A model generated the notes under the pieces. The model was not told where the DNA came from. It made no database searches and was given only the letters and a program-made list of their open reading frames with translations. From contig CAZLZD010000008.1 in assembly GCA_964563925.1 (NCBI GenBank), positions 1 through 64,000 on the forward strand: DNA of 64,000 nt, in the 5' to 3' direction. The stretch comes from JAUILA01 sp964563925 (GTDB lineage Bacteria; Bacteroidota; Bacteroidia; Cytophagales; Cyclobacteriaceae). This document shows positions 59,968 to 64,000 of this stretch, one piece after another. A program made the translations under genes and the position numbers. Numbering within the stretch: the first letter of the stretch is position 1; each line of letters begins with the position of its first letter.

Positions 59968-61550
59968 TGAGAATACGGCAAACCATATTGACGCTACTGC
60001 TGCTGGTCCCGGCCCTTATTGGATGGACCCAGTCATCAGAAAAGATACATATGATCAGTGAATCCTCGCTCTACGTGAGCGGAGACATGATCAGGCTTCA
60101 GCTTGTGGCCGTCAAAGCCACTGGGGTGCCCGTTTCTGAAGACAGGGTCGTTCATACGTACCTGGTCAACCATTCAGGTCAGGTCGTCCTGAAACGTAAA
60201 TTCCTTATTACCGAAATAGACAAGGCCGGGTATATCCCGTTGCCTGAGGACCTGGAAACGGGTAACTACAAGCTGGTAGCCTGCCAGGCTGGTGCTGATT
60301 CAAGGACCGTGATTGAATTTCCCGTCTATAATCCCAATATCTTTTCTTCTTCCGTACCTCCGAAGAATGCAGATATCAATCTTGGGTTGAAATACGAATT
60401 GCCGGCGAATAACCTCCGTATAATTAATAACACTGAACTGGAGGCCGGACAGCTTGCCTCCATAGGTATTTCTGCACCCAAAGAAGGCGGTGAAGGTGTG
60501 ATGACAGTAAAGGTTTTTGATCCTTTATTCGAAACTCCTCCCCTTGTAGGATCCGTAAATTCCAGGTCCGTTCCCTCCCAAATTGATGACCGCATTGAAT
60601 TCGAGTATATAAGCCGTAATCCGAACTCCCGGATCTCACTCTATTTTGTGGAACAAGGGTATGTGGAAGAATTCTACCTGGCCGACGAAGCCAAAATTAT
60701 CGAAAAACTACCCGTGCTTTTTGGTTCCGGACACCTGTTTGCGTACCAGTTCGATCAGGAAGGAAATCGTCTGGGAGAAGTTCCGGCTACTGTCATACGT
60801 GCGCAGCAGATTACCTTTGACCGGATTGACAATACCGTACCCTTTGATCGCTCCGTTCAGCAAATACTTGAAAAGAAACGGGTGAGAAAGTATGTGGATC
60901 AGGTATACCGGACGGATGACAATGCGGTAGTTTCGTTGATGGCCGAAGAATTTGATACCGAACCTGACCGTAGTGTTGTGCTTGAAAACTTCTCCGGCGT
61001 GGTGACCCTTCGGGAAGCCCTGGCCAATATTACTCCCAAGACCCAGGTGATCAGGCGGAATGGCAAGTATGAAATACGTCTGTCTCCGGAAAGTTCGGGA
61101 TTCAGGTATGGAGAGAGTCCGCTTGTTCTGATAAACGGTGTGCCTGCCTACGACCTGGATTCCCTGTTTGAAATGGAGGCGAGTCGCGTAAACTCTATCG
61201 ATTTATATATTTCCCTTGAAAAGCTTCGACGTTTTGGCACCTTCGGTCGTTTCGGAGTAGTTTCAATTAACCTTGCCAGGGGCGAAGAAAATCCATGGCA
61301 GTATAAAATGGAAGGGTTACCGGAATATTTCGGGGTAAGTGATCTGGTGAGCGAACCGGTACGCATTGAAGGACCAGATCTGAGACCGGTACCTTTCTGG
61401 GATCCTGCAATTCGCCTCCGACCGCAATTCGATCCCACCTTTCGGTTCCAGATGTCCAATGTGGCTGGTGACTACATTGTATGGAGCCTGGCACTTCTTA
61501 AAGACGGAACCGTTGTTCCTTCCTCCGGGGAAGTGCGCATATCCCCCTGA
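59967..61550 (+). CDS. Secreted protein of unknown function, partner of the TonB receptor/DUF4249 pair
   Basis: The ATG at 59967 overlaps the DUF4249 stop. The 527-residue protein has a signal peptide (ending GWTQ) and an N-terminal macroglobulin-like (MG2-type) domain: 'LYVSGDMIRLQLVAVKATGVPV...RVVHTYLVNHSGQVVLKRKF...YIPLPEDLETGNYKLVA'. It also has a plug-like middle segment with 'GESPLVLINGVPAYDLDSLFEMEASRVNSIDLYIS', which resembles the TonB-receptor plug but without a barrel. Such chimeric proteins occur in these operons in Bacteroidota, with unknown function. Binding to the partner receptor is a reasonable guess. Confidence 0.7.
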   Translation: MRIRQTILTLLLLVPALIGWTQSSEKIHMISESSLYVSGDMIRLQLVAVKATGVPVSEDRVVHTYLVNHSGQVVLKRKFLITEIDKAGYIPLPEDLETGNYKLVACQAGADSRTVIEFPVYNPNIFSSSVPPKNADINLGLKYELPANNLRIINNTELEAGQLASIGISAPKEGGEGVMTVKVFDPLFETPPLVGSVNSRSVPSQIDDRIEFEYISRNPNSRISLYFVEQGYVEEFYLADEAKIIEKLPVLFGSGHLFAYQFDQEGNRLGEVPATVIRAQQITFDRIDNTVPFDRSVQQILEKKRVRKYVDQVYRTDDNAVVSLMAEEFDTEPDRSVVLENFSGVVTLREALANITPKTQVIRRNGKYEIRLSPESSGFRYGESPLVLINGVPAYDLDSLFEMEASRVNSIDLYISLEKLRRFGTFGRFGVVSINLARGEENPWQYKMEGLPEYFGVSDLVSEPVRIEGPDLRPVPFWDPAIRLRPQFDPTFRFQMSNVAGDYIVWSLALLKDGTVVPSSGEVRISP

Positions 61551-61603
61551 TATCGGCTTCAGGAATAAGCGGGTATTTTGTACCTTTCGTTAAATTCCAT
61601 GCT

Positions 61604-61951
61604 ATGAATGATGTTGTTATTGCCTTACTTATCGGTGCTGCAGCCGGAATAGTGGATGCATTACCCATGCTTCGAATGAAAGTCCCCCGTTTTTCGGTGG
61701 CGGCAATTTTCTGTCAATGGGTCTTTCTCGGGTTGGTTATCCCTTTTATCCGGTGGGATTTATCTCCCTGGCTCACCGGTTTGATCCTGGGCGAACTGGG
61801 TATGCTCCCGTTTATGATCCAGGTACTCTACCGAAATAAAAAGGCCGCACTTCCGATGATGATATTTGCCGGTATTCTCGGAATAGCCATCGGCGTAGCC
61901 GGTGATTACTTCATCGGTCCCGGCCCCCTGTTTAACATTGATTTCTCCTGA
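61604..61951 (+). CDS. Small four-helix membrane protein
   Basis: The 115-residue protein is almost wholly hydrophobic, with four predicted helices ('VVIALLIGAAAGIVDALPML', 'FCQWVFLGLVIPFI', 'LTGLILGELGMLPFMI', 'MMIFAGILGIAIGVAGDYFI') and short basic loops. No family was recognised. It ends 3 bp before the YdjC-like gene and is likely co-transcribed with it. Confidence 0.72.
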   Translation: MNDVVIALLIGAAAGIVDALPMLRMKVPRFSVAAIFCQWVFLGLVIPFIRWDLSPWLTGLILGELGMLPFMIQVLYRNKKAALPMMIFAGILGIAIGVAGDYFIGPGPLFNIDFS

Positions 61952-61954
61952 CCA

Positions 61955-62866
61955 ATGAAAAAATACTGGATTTCCGCTGTTTGCTGTTTCCTGCTGGTAC
62001 CCGCACTTGCGCAGCAAAATATCGCAGAGCAGCTTGGGTACCCTGCCGACACCAGGCTGCTGATCATTCACGCTGATGACCTGGGTGTTTCACATTCGGA
62101 GAATATGGCCAGCATATCAGCGATGGAAAATGGCTGTGTCAATTCTGCCAGTATCATGGTTCCCTGCCCCTGGTTTCCTGAAATAGCACGATACGCGTCC
62201 GGGAAGAATATGGACTTCGGACTTCACCTGACGATTACCAGTGAATGGGATAATTATAAATGGGGGCCGGTATCCTCACGAAACCAGGTAGGTTCCCTGC
62301 TGAACCGACAGGGCTATTTCTACGCCTCCGTGGATAGTGTCAGGTCACACGCACTTCCCGGAGAAGTGGAGACTGAAATCCGTAACCAGGTATTGAAGGC
62401 ACTTGCCGCGGGCATAGACGTCACGCATCTGGACACCCACATGGGTGCATTGGGAGCAACTCCGGAAATCATTTCCGTTTACCTCAAAGCCGGCAGGGAA
62501 TTCCGTCTCCCGGTTCTCCTTACTCCGGAAATCAAACAAACCGGAATCGTTTTGACAAACCGGGATGTAGTGCTGGATAAATTATTTATGGCCTCTCCTG
62601 AGAATTACGAGGAGGGCTTGTCTTCGTTTTATGAAGAGGTTCTATCCAGCCTTGAGCCCGGCCTAAACTGCCTGCTTATACATTCAGCCTATGAGAACCA
62701 GGAAATGCAGGCGGTGACCATTAATCATGAAGCATATGGCGCACACTGGCGCCAGCTGGACTATGATTTTTTTACCAGCGACAAGTGTTCAGACCTCATC
62801 CGGGAGAATAATATCGTTCTTGTTACCTGGAAAGAAATCCGTGACAAAATTGTCCGGAGAAAATAA
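61955..62866 (+). CDS. Secreted YdjC/ChbG-like carbohydrate deacetylase
   Basis: The 303-residue protein has a signal peptide (ending LAQ) and the YdjC pattern: 'LLIIHADDLGVSHSENMASISAMENG' (metal-binding Asp), 'FGLHLTITSEWDNYKWGPVS', 'DVTHLDTHMGALGATPEI' (His, His) and 'NCLLIHSAYEN'. The family deacetylates diacetylchitobiose-like oligosaccharides. Being exported, this one probably acts on periplasmic glycans. It follows the small membrane gene by 3 bp. Confidence 0.88.
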   Translation: MKKYWISAVCCFLLVPALAQQNIAEQLGYPADTRLLIIHADDLGVSHSENMASISAMENGCVNSASIMVPCPWFPEIARYASGKNMDFGLHLTITSEWDNYKWGPVSSRNQVGSLLNRQGYFYASVDSVRSHALPGEVETEIRNQVLKALAAGIDVTHLDTHMGALGATPEIISVYLKAGREFRLPVLLTPEIKQTGIVLTNRDVVLDKLFMASPENYEEGLSSFYEEVLSSLEPGLNCLLIHSAYENQEMQAVTINHEAYGAHWRQLDYDFFTSDKCSDLIRENNIVLVTWKEIRDKIVRRK

Positions 62867-62949
62867 TCATTTTTCACCCGGGTTCCCGCGATTCTTTGGC
62901 CAGCCGGATTTAATTTCCTTGATTTGACGGTGAGGAAATTATTCAGCCC

Positions 62950-64000
62950 ATGAACACCGAACTGAGCGATATTGAAAAGGTAGCCCGTCAGCTGGAACCA
63001 GGTGAAAAATCACGACAGGAACTGATTACAAAAATAGTTGGCTACATCAATGAGTTTCTGACCAGTCTTCCGGAAATGCCTGCATACCAGCAGGGAATAC
63101 CAGAAAGGATCCTTAACCTTGAAGTCGGGGAAAAAGGTAAATCCCTTGATTCCCTGCTTTCTGTTTTGGAGAAGGAATTGGAAACAATTGGGATAAATGC
63201 TGCCTCCGGACGACACTTGGGTTATATTCCCGGCGGTGGTATCTGGACCGCGGCACTCGCAGATTTCATTGCAGCTTCCACAAACCGATATGCAGGTGTG
63301 GCTTATGCAAGTCCTCCTGCCGTGGCCATCGAAAACAAAATGATCCAATGGATGTCGGAGCTGGTGGGGTATCCGGATACAGCCCATGGCAACCTCAGCT
63401 CAGGCGGCTCCGTTTCCAACCAGATTGCCATCCAGGCTGCACGCGATGCGCGAAATATCGGTGCTGCCAATGTACGGCAATCAACGATCTATTTTACACC
63501 GCAGGTTCATCATTGCGTACATAAAGCCTTCCATACCACCGGGCTGCACGAAGCGGTACATCGCCAGATTCCCATGACTGATGAGTACCGTATGGATACA
63601 GATGCCCTGGCCGAACAACTTAAGCGGGATACAGAGGAAGGGCTTGTCCCGGTGATGGTCATTGCGACCGCCGGAACCACTGATACGGGCGCCATTGATC
63701 CCCTTGACAGGATTGCGGATCTGTGCCAACAGTATGAAGCCTGGTTTCATGTAGATGCAGCCTATGGCGGATTCTTTATGCTTTCCGGGCAGCTGGCTCC
63801 TAGGTTCCGTGGGATAGAGCGGTCAGACTCACTGGTCATGGACCCGCACAAGACCCTGTTCCTGCCCTATGGATCCGGTGTGGTGCTGGTCAGGGACCGA
63901 AGGCACCTGTTTGCCTCCAATCAGAGGAAAGCCGCCTATATGAAGGATACCTACGGAATAGAAGACATAAGCCCGGCCGATACCGGACCAGAGCTGAGCA
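62950..64000 (+). CDS. Pyridoxal-phosphate-dependent (group II) decarboxylase, 3' truncated
   Basis: 350 residues are visible before the window ends. The frame shows the group II decarboxylase layout: 'GRHLGYIPGGGIWTAALADFIAASTNRYAG', 'HGNLSSGGSVSNQIAIQAARDA', 'IYFTPQVHHCVHKAFHTTG' and 'VIATAGTTDTGAIDPLDRIADLC' with the PLP-contacting 'FHVDAAYGGFF'. The Schiff-base Lys301 is in 'MDPHKTLF'. Relatives decarboxylate aromatic amino acids, glutamate or diaminobutyrate; substrate not predictable. The complete protein would be about 470-500 residues, so the C-terminal quarter is missing. Confidence 0.92.
   Translation, partial: MNTELSDIEKVARQLEPGEKSRQELITKIVGYINEFLTSLPEMPAYQQGIPERILNLEVGEKGKSLDSLLSVLEKELETIGINAASGRHLGYIPGGGIWTAALADFIAASTNRYAGVAYASPPAVAIENKMIQWMSELVGYPDTAHGNLSSGGSVSNQIAIQAARDARNIGAANVRQSTIYFTPQVHHCVHKAFHTTGLHEAVHRQIPMTDEYRMDTDALAEQLKRDTEEGLVPVMVIATAGTTDTGAIDPLDRIADLCQQYEAWFHVDAAYGGFFMLSGQLAPRFRGIERSDSLVMDPHKTLFLPYGSGVVLVRDRRHLFASNQRKAAYMKDTYGIEDISPADTGPELS

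Noticed and set aside
1..64000. CRISPR arrays, insertion sequences, integrases or phage genes
   Set aside because: No regularly spaced repeats, transposase or integrase motifs, or terminal inverted repeats were seen.

Overview
The window is chromosomal DNA from a member of the Bacteroidota. The support is a SusC/SusD pair, a TonB-dependent receptor with STN and carboxypeptidase-regulatory-like domains followed by a DUF4249 lipoprotein, many short-lipobox lipoproteins, DUF4412, two sulfatases, weak Shine-Dalgarno signals and GC content that looks close to half. The order cannot be fixed from the sequence. A free-living, probably aquatic heterotroph is the inference. No phage, insertion sequence, CRISPR array or integrase was seen.

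Layout. 1-3855: tail of an unknown gene, an EEP-family phosphodiesterase, a DUF3703 protein, a Tat-exported sugar isomerase-like protein, and a membrane protein with a cytoplasmic HTH-like head divergent from susC. 4073-14200: a tight six-gene operon (SusC, SusD, SGNH hydrolase, DASS/SLC13 permease, lamin-tail lipoprotein, alpha/beta-hydrolase lipoprotein) that reads as an uptake and hydrolysis system. 14234-19920 (minus): a ferredoxin-cyclase-globin fusion, then a sulfatase/acyl-CoA dehydrogenase/SDR operon. 20005-23726: VOC and Kelch proteins, a lipoprotein and an M28 peptidase.

23813-27165 (minus) is the most interesting part. It holds an RtcB RNA ligase, an SPFH/Band-7 (slipin-type) protein and, upstream on the same strand, about 0.7 kb of structured non-coding DNA. 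That DNA contains a His-anticodon tRNA, several hairpins and two adjacent tRNA-like modules of about 69 nt. In these the T-arm and 3' acceptor strand precede the 5' acceptor strand and D-arm, i.e. they look circularly permuted. RtcB plus SPFH plus a tRNA-like RNA is a known RNA-repair association; the permuted order and the array are what I would follow up. Just upstream lie two micro-ORFs, each followed by a strong terminator.

27827-32661 (minus): an AI-2E-type permease, a GNAT enzyme, two cold-shock-domain proteins, a DEAD-box-type helicase and a fatty-acid desaturase, a set suggestive of cold adaptation. 33110-43566: a TPR protein, M16 peptidase, DUF4412 protein, a complete bacterial NHEJ pair (LigD, Ku) with TPR and small partner genes, and a PIG-L deacetylase. 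43643-50898: Gfo/Idh oxidoreductase with DoxX, arylsulfatase with a HAD phosphatase, and membrane and hydrolase genes. 50995-55969: a large zinc metalloprotease, an unpaired solute-binding-like protein, an NTF2-like protein and a bestrophin. 56151-64000: a TonB receptor/DUF4249/unknown-protein operon, a small membrane protein, a YdjC-like deacetylase and a PLP decarboxylase cut by the window edge.
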